Positions 1 to 9,931 of a DNA stretch of 35,067 nt are shown here, one piece after another. The stretch comes from Isohypsibius dastychi. Taxonomy: Eukaryota > Tardigrada > Eutardigrada > Parachela > Isohypsibiidae. The first letter of the stretch is position 1, and each line of letters opens with the position of its first letter. The notes beneath the pieces are model-generated. The model was not told the DNA's origin. It searched no databases and worked only from the letters and a program-made list of their open reading frames with translations. The stretch covers positions 1 to 35,067 of the forward strand of contig JAQIWT010000109.1 of assembly GCA_034696485.1 (NCBI GenBank), given 5' to 3'. The position numbers and the translations under genes are program-made.

Positions 1-69
1 TGGCCGCGGCCAAAAGTTTCTTTAGCCGCGGCCAAAAGTTTCGTTAGCCGCGGCCAAAAGTTTCTTGGC
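1..69. repeat. 22-bp tandem repeat, three copies at the window edge
   Basis: The palindromic core GGCCGCGGCC (or GCCGCGGCC), followed by AAAAGTTTC, recurs with its core at 3-11, 25-33 and 47-55, an exact 22-bp period. The array starts at the first base of the window, so it probably continues to the left. It is much more GC-rich than its surroundings. Confidence 0.9.
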
Positions 70-825
70 TTGGCTATCCCATGTATAGTCTTTACTTATC
101 TGTGTTTTTAAACAGATAAAGGTAATGAGCGATCTCGATTGTAAAGTCAGCCACGGTAATCAAATAACGTGCATTCCTCCAAAAGCGATTTTTGCTTAAA
201 CCAGTTTTTCGCGGAGAAGTGATGAATTAATTAATTACAGCCGACAAGAGGTTGTTCTCTTCACAGGCAAATTCATTGAGTTGGTGCTCTTCAAAAGATA
301 GATTCTTAGTGTATTCTTGTACAGGAGAAAATATAATTAAGTTCCTATCACTACAGTAGCTGGAACGTTTCTGGGAAAAACCTGGAACCTGAAACGCGGC
401 ATTCCAATAAAAGGAATCTCATCTCCCCATGCCCTTACTGGCAAAGGCTTCTAAAATATCATTCCTTACAACTATGTTGGTATTGTGGATATTTTCAGAT
501 CAGGAAACATTCGAGTAGAATGTTACCGAGTAAGAGTTACCACGCGGAAAAGTTGCACCACCAACAATAATGAATCAGCTCAAATTTTCACGAAACCTGT
601 TCCGTGATCTTCAACAGATTCTAATTACTTTGAAAGTTTGACTGTTTGCATTCTTGTAAACCTGAAACGAACCCGCATTCAACCTGTGTTGATCACCAGC
701 TCATGTTCTGTACAGCCTGCGGATAAAGTGGAAAACACCGGGCTTCCGCGTTGCAATGAAACAAATAAGCTAAGAAGCCAGCTGAAATATTGATAAGTTG
801 ATACTCTTTTTCTCCTTGTTTAAAA
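70..825. other. Intergenic, upstream of the first gene
   Basis: No open frame with coding character was found on either strand. The stretch presumably holds the promoter and 5' UTR of the gene starting at 826, but no convincing TATA box was seen. The overlapping open frames around 693-1309 on the minus strand are antisense shadows of the Gly/Pro-rich exon. Confidence 0.5.
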
Positions 826-2138
826 ATGTCGCGCTGTCTGTTATTCACTTGTGTGGCTATCACTGCTGTGGTTTTCGCTGAAGCACAAGGGCAAGGAGGT
901 AGAGGCTCAGGCGCATGGAATCCCTTCCAGTCTAACTTTGACTTCGCAAAATTCGGCGCGCCAGCTGGTTTCGGGAAATTTCCCGACTTTGGAAGCTTTG
1001 GATCAGGATCCGGAGGCTTCGGAAATTCTGGTAACGGGAATGGCGGATCAGGGCGGCCTGCAAGTAGTGGATTTGGCAGCTTTGGAGGATTTCCTGATAT
1101 GAATAAGCAGTTCGAAGACTTCCGCAACCAGTTTGCCAATAATTTCTTCGGAAGTGGCGGAGGTGCCCCAGCGCCTTCCTCTGGCCAGGTTGCACAACCT
1201 GCTCCCACTCGGGCTCCAGTTGTTGCTCAACCTCAACCAGGTCCGCAGCAGCCACAACCGCAACCTCAACCAGCAGCAACCCAGGCTCCTGTGGAAGTGA
1301 CTCAACCACCCCAGCCTCAAGTGCCAGTTACTGCTGCCCCCGTGCCAGTTCCGCAGCAGCCCCAGCCCCAGACACCCCCAGGTGAGATCGAAATGGGCAA
1401 TAGAAAACTTGCATCGTGTACATCTAAGGAAGCGATGTGCGAGGCTATCGGGATGGAATTTGCAGTCGGCTGGTTTTCGGTTGCAGCTTACTATTTCGTG
1501 TTTCAAATGTTTCCGAAATTATACGTTACAGAGCATCTGTAAAACTCTGCCTTGTGGTGTTTCAGGCAACTCGTTCATCGTAACGAGCCGAAACTGCACT
1601 ACCGAGGGATCATTTATCGGTATTGCTCCCAGTCGATCAGACCCCTGTGGATCCGTGGAATGCTCCTGTTTCAAAGGAGTGTACTTCTGTTATTCCAACT
1701 GCCAAGCTCCTGCCTCTGGGCAGACCTGTCTGGCTACAGTTCCATCAGGTTCCGCAGACATTTGCCCAACTTATACTGACTGTGGTACGAAAACATCACC
1801 CTGGTTAAATCGACAATCACCTTACATAACCGCTTATTTCAACAGCTCCCCAAGCAAATGCGACTTTGGGTGATGCCCTGATGTTCCGCTGTAATGCAGG
1901 CCCAGTACATCCATCAATCTGTTGGTTGTACGAGATTACATTTGGAAACCTGATTGCACCATGGGGATTTTTTGAAACCGTGACCGATACATGTCCCTTG
2001 GCCAGCCATTGTGTGTGCCAAGACGGATTCGTCCAGGCTGTTGCTCTTCGCCCAGAAGACTTCGAGAAGCCAGCGAGAAATCTCGTCTACCCACGCGCGG
2101 AGGCTGGTAATCGTGGAGCTTTTGCCAAGATTAACTGA
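826..2138 (+). CDS. Secreted Gly/Ser- and Pro/Gln-rich protein with Cys-rich C-terminal half
   Basis: Three exons: 826-1381, 1566-1784 and 1846-2138, coding for 355 residues. The splice sites are CAG|GTGAGA to TTTCAG (phase 1) and GTG|GTACGA to CAACAG (phase 1). The ATG sits in the context AAAAATGT. Residues 1-20 form a signal peptide. A Gly/Ser/Phe-rich stretch follows, then about 60 residues of Pro/Gln/Ala/Val-rich linker, then a Cys-rich region with about 14 cysteines that ends in a basic tail. The family is not recognised. The composition resembles extracellular matrix or cuticle proteins with a flexible linker, so the function is only inferred as extracellular. Intron 1 is 184 bp; an alternative structure that keeps part of it as coding is possible, because it holds short Cys-containing open stretches. 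Confidence 0.75.
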
Positions 2139-2233
2139 TAAACCGTTTTCCGTGTTTGTATCTTGGTAACCGGGATATCCGTTCCCGGATTTTCCCATGT
2201 CTGTTGTCGTTTTTTCCGCTTTGATGTTTGATT

Positions 2234-3470
2234 ATGAACAAATATACAAATAAACATCTGCAACAAATTTGTAAGAAGCCACGTTTGTCGGAACAATCTC
2301 TTTGCCCAGTTACGTCCAGCGCGGAAGTACGATCGTTCAACGGCTTGAATTACGATATTTTTCTTCGCATCTTCAACAAAGTTGATTCAGTTTCGCAGGC
2401 CAGGTTAAGAAGGTGAGTTTGGTTTATTAAACGGTAGTACCTCGGAAATCGCTTTTCTCGTATCCGTGAGCTTGAGATCCATTTGTGGTAGAGTCTGCAA
2501 GAAATGGAACAAAATTCTCAAATCTCTCCAACTTCGCCAAGTAGTCACATTGGATTTTCCGCTTCTGGCTCCGAAAGGCATGTCCCAGCATCATCATTAT
2601 CGAGGCACACTTGTATTCTCATCTGTTGCCTTTGATCAGACTTACCACGATGCGTTCAGAGAAGCTGCTTCCAAAGAATCTATCATGGAACACTGTGACC
2701 TTTGTTTGTCCCTGCTGAACACGATTCTCAAACCGACGAATGTCATCAGGATTGTCAACTCAGGAATCGGACGTGTTCTCGCTATATCACCCATTGAACA
2801 CACTGTTTTTCAATCGAGTTCTGTCAAAGAAAAACTCTGCGTCGGATTCTGGGAATCGCTGGTCAAGAGCACTTCCACAAACTTTGTCCTCATCCTTGAA
2901 AACGTGGCTGTCAGACTCCACGACCTCATCAGACACATCCCTGGTTCCTACATACAGAGAGTGATTCTACGCAATGTCAGGATATGTGGCATCAGTTCGC
3001 AAGAATGGAAACGTGAACTCTGTGGATTCTCCGTTGAAGTTATGCAACAGACCTCTGTTACCGTTGGAACGCCTGAAGAATTTTCAGCCAATCTTTGGCA
3101 TCTCATCGATGATTTGACAATCCCGCTTTCTGATGAAGAAATTGCCAAACTTGCGGAAATCCAGTCCAGAAAAGCAGAACCTGGGCACATATTCCGGAGT
3201 ATCATAATAACGTAGGTAAGACCTGATTCACGGGCATGTCAGCTGACAAGTACGGTTTCTTCGTTTAGAAGAGAACCTGACCTTGACCATCCGTATTTTA
3301 ATTGGAGGAAGATCGAAGCGAATCAGTTGAAACATTCGACAGGGCGAGAAGTACTCACAGCATACCAGCCTGGGAGTCTTCTTACCATGACACAATATTA
3401 CGATCGCTACGATGTGATAACCGAAGATCACAGAGATTTTGCGTTTGGTGTCCTTGAACGAAAGTCATAA
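2234..3470 (+). CDS. F-box protein
   Basis: Three exons: 2234-2412, 2492-3211 and 3269-3470, 366 residues. Splices are AAG|GTGAGT to GGTAG (79-bp intron, phase 2) and AAC|GTAGGT to TTTAG (57 bp, phase 2). The first intron splits the F-box itself: joining gives a Leu-rich helix (DIFLRIF), then RLRRVCKKWNKIL, about residues 36-70, matching the F-box pattern with the VCKxW motif. The rest (about 290 residues) has no clear WD40, LRR or Kelch repeats. F-box proteins act as substrate receptors of SCF ubiquitin ligases by binding Skp1; the target is unknown. The start at 2234 is the first ATG in frame, and a further 5' exon cannot be excluded. Confidence 0.8.
2249..2254 (+). terminator. AATAAA polyadenylation signal candidate
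   Basis: AATAAA lies 111 bases after the stop at 2138. It also falls inside the first exon assigned to the next gene, so either the two transcripts overlap or the F-box gene really starts further downstream. Confidence 0.4.
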
Positions 3471-3824
3471 AAAGTCATACTTACGATTTCCTATTTTCTG
3501 TGTTCTTTTTTTTGCTTCTGCTGGAAAGCAATGTGTTTCAAGTCTATTTTCCCCATGGGTTCGATTTTGCAGTCTGGCTGAGAGAACGGTCTTGACAGTA
3601 CATACGATTCAACATTTGATTCTTGACACCCATTCAAACTGAGGCATGATGATACTTCTTCCGGTGACGCATGTCCAAATCCGAAGATGTCATTTGCCGA
3701 TATTTGCTTTTATTTTTCAATCGGATCTTATCGGTCACGAAACAGACGTGCTGGTTCACTGTAATGTGATGTGTAAATATGCTATACATTTGTTCGTCTT
3801 GGCAGTTTTTCTGTTCTGTGGGAA

Positions 3825-6720
3825 ATGGCTTCGATAATGATTTTTTTGATACCAGCAAGTTTCCTCATAGTCATGTTACCTTCCATCGAAGGTATTGCCG
3901 GTACTTCACCTTGTAACAGCACTATCAAGTTCACCAAGACTGTTAATGAGTTCTCCATTGAGTCTCCCAATTTCCCAATTGGCTCGTATCCACACGGCAC
4001 CATTTGTATCTGGAGAGTTGAAGGCCTTCAGTTTCATTCAGTGTCGCTTAATATTAAGGAGGTGCGGATGAAAGGTCAAGTCACACCACATTGCAGCCAC
4101 TCCGACCGCTTAGTCTTCCAGGCAGCGGAAGGGACAACGATCACCAAAGTCTGCGACCGCGGGAGTCGGTTGCGAAAATCGATCACCAATCAGCACTTCG
4201 TCATCACCTTTAAATCCGAGCCACGAGCAAGGCTCTTTGGAAATCCCTTAGTGTATGGGTTCCACATCCTGCTTACAGGTTTGTTTTGAATTAAACACTA
4301 CTTACATGTTTGTGGATGGGATTACCTGCAGCCATCCCGCTTTAACCAAACTCAGACAGTCAACTTGCCTTGAGTTTGTAACCAAACTCAGACAGTCAAC
4401 TTGCCTTGAGTTTTTCTCATTGAAAGTTTGTCTTGTTTATTCATGGACAATGCGTGGTCCCTGAAATATGCAGCCGTGTATACGTATACGTGTTGATGAT
4501 GTTTGCAGCTACTCCCAACTACGATCTGAAATGCCAGCCTAATGGCTTTCAGTTATCGCTTCCGAAATCAGAACTTCCAAGCCCATCGAAATCCTCGTAC
4601 GAAAGTTATCGTTTGACCCACGCAACATGCACGGCGAAAGTCGAACGGAAGCAGCTGGTCCTTCAAACTACTTACCAAGATTGTGGGACAACATTCATTG
4701 TGGGTCGAGTCTGAACAAGTTCGTCTGGTTGGGTCTGATTCTGGAATAGAATGTTTTGATTTCAGTCTGGCGTTGGTTACTTTAACACACTATCGCGTGT
4801 TCTTCCGAGTGATCCTTCTAGAATTGAGCGCTTTGCTATTCACTGCACGAATCTAGGGGAAAGGTTCGTCGTGTCCACACAATACAACCCTGATCAAGGA
4901 CAAAATACCTCGTCTGAACCGAGGTGCATCTTCCATCCAAAACCAATGTTCTGATAAAATTCGTAGAAACCACGGGTTGAATATGAAAGCTGACCACATG
5001 CTAATTTACAGGCAGTTTGCTGTGCAAAGGTCGCTGGGTACTTTCTCGGCCTCGACGCACACGTTTACAAACGTGATTGAAGGTTCACTTATAGATACCA
5101 AGTATGATCACCGACTCGTGTGAATGTACATAAGTGATAATCGGTTTACTCTGAAGGTTAATCACTCGTTTCTTTGGACCGCGCGTGGAGATCAGTGTTG
5201 TGGGACACTTGCCAAAAGACAGCAAGATCGCAACAAAGTCATGTTGGATCACGCGATCACCACACTCATACTATCAACGAAAACTTTTCATTCTTGAAAA
5301 TGGGTAATCTTTCTGACTTCACTTTCAGAAAAAAATTCTATAAGCACACAAAATCTCTCTATATAGATGCACCAAGCCAGCTCACCAGGTGGTCCGTGTC
5401 GCTCATTCACCACCCTACTTGGATCGCTTTGCATTTCGAACGCTAAAGCTCCAAAACCGAACGGCCAACTCTCATTTTCTTCATTGTGAGATCAATGTGT
5501 GCTCGCTCAATGATTCTCTTGAAAAAGCAGAGTGCAGCCGAACTTGCATACCACCGGAGATCACGACAACTACGGCAAGAACAACCACACTCACCAGCTC
5601 ACCCTCAACAATATCCAGCACTATTGTCTTAGCAGAATCATCTGAGATGATCAATTTGACTACGTTGATGCCTGCTACCAATGGCCTGGAGTCCTCTACG
5701 CCAGAAGAGATGGTAACTACCCCAGATTCATTTGAGTATGGCCGAATGAGAGGGATAGTTCGTGACGCCGTCCGAAACGACGAACTCTCAACCGTCAGAA
5801 TCGTTGCAAAGTCTGGAGATCTCACAGTTGGTTCGACCGAAACTCTGCACAACGGAACTTACACGCTTGATCTTCCCCAAAATGTGGACTACACCATTCA
5901 TTTTCAGTCAGCAGGATATCATCCTCTTACGATGAGAAACGTTCGGCTGGCCAAAAACGAGGACAAAACCTTGGAGACTATCTTGTACATCGAGGATAAG
6001 TTTGTCGGGTCAGGTCATGCTTCGGGAATCATAAAAAATGCGTTGACCGGCTTTGTCGAAACAGGAGTGCTGATTGAATTACGATCAGGATTGAACACCC
6101 AAACCGGGCATGTCATCGAAAAGGTCACCAGCAGATCAGATGGCAGCTGGGGTGCAGAACTCGAAACTGGATATTACACAGCGCAACTGAGCAAGAAGGG
6201 TTTCGTAAACACGAGTATGTCAGTTACAGTTCTCGGTGGAATAACGAGAGGCAACCACAACCCTTCCATTGCTCCAATTCTGCAAAGTGGCGTCACCCTC
6301 ATCAAGTTGACTTGGGGAGAACATCCGTTGGATTTGGACTCACATCTAAGTGGTCCTGCAAGCACAGGGCGTTTCCATGTGTTTTACCAGCAAATGGGAG
6401 CTGAACTTTCAAGTCCATATAGTATGCTGGATACCGATGATGTGAACAGCTTCGGCCCTGAAACGATCACCATCAGGAAGCAATTTGCTGGACAATATCA
6501 GTACTCTGTTCATGATTTCACGAACAGATTGGTTGGAGCAACAATGAAGCTAGCTGAGTCTTCGGCTAAAGTGGAAGTGAGCAGAGGGAATGCGATCGTT
6601 GCGGTGTATCATGTTCCTCAAACGGAAGGTACCTTATGGACAGTGTTCCAGCTCGAAGGCGAAGAGTTGGTACAGATCAACAAAATGAGTTACCAATCAC
6701 GGCCGAGCGATGTCGAGTAA
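3825..6720 (+). CDS. Secreted CUB-ZP protein with carboxypeptidase-regulatory-like and YfaP-like C-terminal region
   Basis: Six exons: 3825-4278, 4509-4699, 4766-4923, 5012-5101, 5157-5303 and 5367-6720, 797 residues, all phases consistent. A signal peptide (about 1-24) precedes a CUB domain (30-145; SPNFP motif, C-W pair, D-R-L-V-F). A zona pellucida domain follows (about 155-385): YQDCGTTF, GYFNTLSR, FAIHCT, CWITRSP, LENGC and HCEINVC are all recovered only after splicing, which supports the model. After it come a Thr/Ser-rich linker, two beta-sandwich repeats of carboxypeptidase-regulatory type (GIVRDAV and GIIKNALTGF starts) and a segment with LTWGEHPLDLDSHL and FGPET, typical of the YfaP/DUF2135 group. 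ZP domains polymerise extracellularly. No C-terminal membrane segment or GPI signal is seen. The exon 3 end (4923) is the least certain junction; a donor at 4864 keeps the same phase. Confidence 0.85.
4344..4413. repeat. 36-bp direct tandem duplication in an intron
   Basis: A segment beginning AACCAAACTCAGACAG at 4344 is repeated exactly at 4380 (offset 36). It lies in the first intron of the CUB-ZP gene and looks like a recent slippage duplication. Confidence 0.85.
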
Positions 6721-6799
6721 TCTTGTTTATTTGTGTATTTAAGAAACAGTTCTGTTATAAGTATATCTTTCTTCGAGCTCTGCATCCTGTTTTTGAAAT

Positions 6800-6805
6800 A
6801 ATAAA
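6800..6805 (+). terminator. AATAAA polyadenylation signal of the CUB-ZP gene
   Basis: AATAAA lies 80 bases after the stop codon at 6720. The stretch from here to the convergent sHSP signal near 7094 holds no gene. Confidence 0.7.
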
Positions 6806-7093
6806 AATTACTCCAACCAATCTCGATGTTGCTCTTTTGAACAAATCATAATGATGAAGCGTTCTTTTACCTTGGCTTTTACTCCCCTCCGGCTGTTCTA
6901 ATTAGGAAATTCTGCGAAGAGTAGTAGTTCAGACAACAGACCCATAGCTTGACTGCATCTATTGTTTAACATAAGATAAAGAAAAAGGAGTGAAACCGTG
7001 ACATCGCGCAGAAAAAACCCGCTATGGAAATCAGAAGCAAGAACTACGAGAAATACATAGAGTTTGTGAAATCAAAATTTTTAAATCGAACAT

Positions 7094-7099
7094 TTTATT
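7094..7099 (-). terminator. AATAAA polyadenylation signal of the sHSP gene
   Basis: TTTATT on the plus strand reads AATAAA on the minus strand, 23 bases after the sHSP stop codon. Confidence 0.7.
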
Positions 7100-7121
7100 G
7101 CAAAAAATGGCAAGTGTGTAA

Positions 7122-8838
7122 TCAGTAGTTGGAGATGGGCAAATGTTGAGCACCTCCCAACTGATTCTGATATCCGGGCAGTGGAGCTTCAACGGTCAAT
7201 ATTCCGTCTTTTGACAGCGTGGACTTGATACTCTCCGGATTAGTTCCAATTGGCAAAGAAAACTCCTTGTTGAACTCTCGGTACGCAGATCTGGTATCAG
7301 ATTTCTCCTCGTGTTTGGCATGGACCTTCAGTTTTCCATCGACTGTCTTAACGCTGATTTCATCGGGCGAGTACTGACTAACATCGAAGCGCAGACGCAG
7401 ACATTTGCCATCTTGACCCGAGATCTCTTGACGACCGGCAATGAGGGGGCTGTTCAAGTCACCCAACCACTGCTGAACTTCCTGGTTGTTGGCGACGTCG
7501 CTGTAGTATTGCTGTTGTTGTTGGCTCTGAAGCAACTGGTTGCTGCTACTCTGGGGAGAAAGTTGTTGATGTCCAGTGTTTGATGAGGGTGATCCCCAGT
7601 TGATGGCCGGTGAGCCTCCACCAACAGTGGTTCCTCCAGTTGACGAGTGATGAGTGGTCTTGGTGGTGTGATGGCTCGACGTGATTGTTGAATTTCCACC
7701 AACGGTCTGCAAAGATAGTTCATGAATAATGGTCACGTCACGTACTCCGTTCTCTCGATAAATTGGCCAACCAAAAAGTAAAATCAGTGAGGGAAGACCG
7801 AGCCAGCGAACGCCTGTCTGCCTCTCTGTCTCTCTCACTGGACTGGGCCTCACTCACTGATTTAATTTCCCCCTTGGCCAATTTATCGAGAGAACGTAGT
7901 ATGGTTTTCACAATATTCACAACAACATTATTCGTAATGAACAGAGTCAGAAGGGAGAGAAGGTCACTGGACAAAAGTGAATCACGAGGTTGCAAAGGGA
8001 AAACTTGGAGAAGTACAGATCACGTCTCCGCGCACGGAAAACTGCAAATTGTTTTAGGTGAGAACTAGATCGTAGGCATACATTTCAAGTTGAAGTGGAA
8101 AAATTATAAAAACATTACATTAGTATTTCTCGCCGGTTGAAAATGCGGGGGCGACTAGTAGACGCGTCTAGCCAAATTCTATGACCTCTCTGACCTCTCC
8201 ACCCATTCAGCAAAGAAACTTCAATGCATAAACTAAGCAAGTTTTTTCTTCATCAAAACGACTGTTGACTTTTCTTATCAAAGGATGTTCGTCTTATTCT
8301 CTTCTGTTTTTACTGGGAACAACTTCATAAAACATCATAAGTTTCCTTTGCTTGTGGTCATAAACTTACAACCAAATTAGTTTCCTTTAAAATCAAGCCA
8401 CAAAATCTTTCTGAGCTGATAAAGGGAATGTTTCAAAACTCTATTGCTTCTTTATCGGTTTCTATTTTCTACATCGATTTAAAAATTATTATAATTACGC
8501 TTCACCTGTTGAGTAGAGGGTTGGATTGAATATTGGGGCTGAGGAGGTGGTGGGGATGGGGTATATTGGACTTGGATCTGTTGGGGTTGGCCAACCTGAG
8601 CCGGTCCACCACCGCTGCTGGAAGTTCGGGTGGTCGTCGTTGTCGTGGTCTTGACAATGCGTGATGCCAGCCGTTGATTGCCCTCCGAAATCTGGCCGGT
8701 CAAACGGTTCATCTCTTCCTCCATTTTGCGCATTTCGTCGTTGAAAGCTCCGCTTTGCGATCCGAATTCATTGTCGATGACGCTGGTCTCCCGTTTCAAG
8801 ATTGGGATTCGCACTTCGACCATACCGTGTTGAGACAT
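7122..8838 (-). CDS. Small heat shock protein (alpha-crystallin domain)
   Basis: Two exons on the minus strand: 8838-8506 and 7706-7122, joined by CAG|GTGAAG to TTTGCAG in phase 0, giving 305 residues. Residues 1-111 hold a charged helical start (EMRKMEEEMNRL) and a Thr/Ser/Pro/Gln-rich segment. Residues 112-205 are His/Thr/Ser/Gln-rich and disordered with a poly-Gln run. The alpha-crystallin domain covers about 211-287 (LRLRFDVSQYSPDEISVK, LSKDGILTVEAP). The tail carries an HLPISN sequence that may serve as the I/L-x-I dimer contact. sHSPs are ATP-independent holdases that keep unfolding proteins soluble. At 305 residues it is longer than the usual 150-220. An open frame running past the acceptor at 7706 into the intron is not coding. 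Confidence 0.93.
7743..7901. mobile_element. MITE-like hairpin element with TA target duplication
   Basis: Terminal inverted repeats of about 28 bp (starting TACTCCGTTCTCTCG on the left and TACTACGTTCTCTCG on the right arm read inward, one mismatch) bound a 159-bp element. Both ends are TA (7743-7744 and 7900-7901), the target duplication of Tc1/mariner-type transposases. The complementarity continues further in with small mismatches, so nearly the whole element can fold into one hairpin. It encodes nothing and lies in the sHSP intron. Confidence 0.85.
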
Positions 8839-8921
8839 TGTGAAGATTTGCGGTTAATCCAAAATAAACAAGGAACAAGCGATAAATGTCGACTTGGAAT
8901 CAGCAGCGTTTCAGACGACTT

Positions 8922-8928
8922 TTTTATA
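8922..8928 (-). promoter_or_regulatory. TATA box of the sHSP gene
   Basis: TCTATAAAAA on the minus strand, about 85 bases upstream of the sHSP ATG, at a suitable distance for a short 5' UTR. Confidence 0.6.
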
Positions 8929-9075
8929 GATTGATGCTACTGCCGGAAAATGCCGGCTAGGCCATCGATGTGAGTCGCTTCAGCGGTTATTGCTCACCAT
9001 TTTGTATGAATCACCATCCCTCGCTTGACTGCAGAGCCAGCAGCATGTACTTATATGGCTGCCCTTGTTAACTGC

Positions 9076-9112
9076 TTCAAGAAAATAACTCTGTCTACTT
9101 CTTTGAAAATTC
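9076..9112 (-). promoter_or_regulatory. Candidate heat shock elements upstream of the sHSP gene
   Basis: Two inverted nGAAn-type pairs occur: TTCAAGAA at 9076-9083 and GAAAATTC at 9105-9112, with another TTC at 9099-9101. They lie 150-190 bases upstream of the TATA box. HSF binds arrays of alternating GAA/TTC units with 2-bp spacing. Here each pair is perfect, but the array is interrupted, so heat control is only suggested. Confidence 0.4.
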
Positions 9113-9467
9113 CAACCATTCTTTTCTGCCTTAATGTTTTTTCAGCCTCATTAAAAATTCATGGTGCTTTTTGAAGAAGAGTTATGAGTCATTTCTTACA
9201 TGGATGCAACTCCGCAGCTGCTTGATTGAAGATTGGTGTTAATCAACTGAGTATAGTGTACACTAACAATGAACAATTATTAATCAGCAAATTCCAGTCA
9301 TCACCGCAAACGGAATGCCCTTGCGAGGATAAATAAATACATACCTCGTGCTCTGATTTCGTTCAGACTTCATTACATAATTGTCCTATGTGCGTCGGAA
9401 TCTTCATCAACCCTCCAATTCCCTAAACGTGAAATTCAACTATTCAATTTGAACTCTCACCAATTTG

Positions 9468-9473
9468 TATAAG
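9468..9473 (+). promoter_or_regulatory. TATA-like box of the putative neuropeptide gene
   Basis: GTATAAGAA lies 43-48 bases upstream of the ATG at 9516, leaving a very short 5' UTR. Confidence 0.45.
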
Positions 9474-9515
9474 AACCCCAGCGCGCCTCCACTTTAAATC
9501 GCTTTCTGCTGAAAA

Positions 9516-9931
9516 ATGTCTTTTCTCTCCATGAAAATTCTAATTCTTGTTGTCCTTGCCCAATACACATCAGCATACTGGGACAAAGAGGGGCAGAACG
9601 GAGTTATTGAATATGGTTTTCCGAGAACTTTAGCGCTCATGAAAGCTGCTGCTGAACAGATGGCTCGCCGTGACCTTTCGGTAAGATAGCGGCACCCGTT
9701 GGCTCTTTGTGGCTTTTTGTTAATATTGCTGTTAAATGTTAGGAGAGCGAAGCAGATGTGCAAGATTTACGGCCAAAGCGGGTTCGGAGTCTGCAGTATC
9801 GTGGTTCAAATTTTGTCGACGACAACCAAGATGGTGGCAATGTCCAGCTGGGATCTCGCAGCGCAAAAGCGGGCTATTACAAAGCGAAAATTAACCCCAA
9901 GTTGATGTATGACATGCGAATGTTCGGTTAA
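9516..9931 (+). CDS. Small secreted protein, putative neuropeptide precursor
   Basis: Two exons: 9516-9680 and 9743-9931 (TCG|GTAAGA to GTTAG, 62-bp intron, phase 0), 117 residues. Residues 1-20 form a good signal peptide ending TSA. There are dibasic sites RR (51-52) and KR (67-68), and the protein ends YDMRMFG followed directly by the stop. That final Gly is the usual amide donor, so a mature C-terminal -RMF-amide is predicted. The segment after KR is 49 residues. The length and layout fit a neuropeptide precursor, but the C-terminus does not match a family I can name; there is only a loose resemblance to MRF-amide type ends. Without homologues it could equally be an unrelated small secreted protein. 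Confidence 0.7.

Larger units (their letters stand above)
8839..9515. other. Divergent intergenic region
   Basis: This region lies between the sHSP gene (minus) and the small secreted gene at 9516 (plus). Apart from the TATA boxes and HSE-like pairs listed separately, nothing else is recognised. Confidence 0.5.

Noticed and set aside
693-1506. Several long open frames on the minus strand and other frames over the first gene
   Set aside because: They mirror the repetitive Gly/Pro/Gln codons of the real exon, have no signal or domain, and start at non-ATG codons in part.
5174-5446. Plus-strand open frame overlapping ZP exons 5 and 6
   Set aside because: It is the wrong frame through a 63-bp intron; the spliced frame gives the conserved ZP cysteines.
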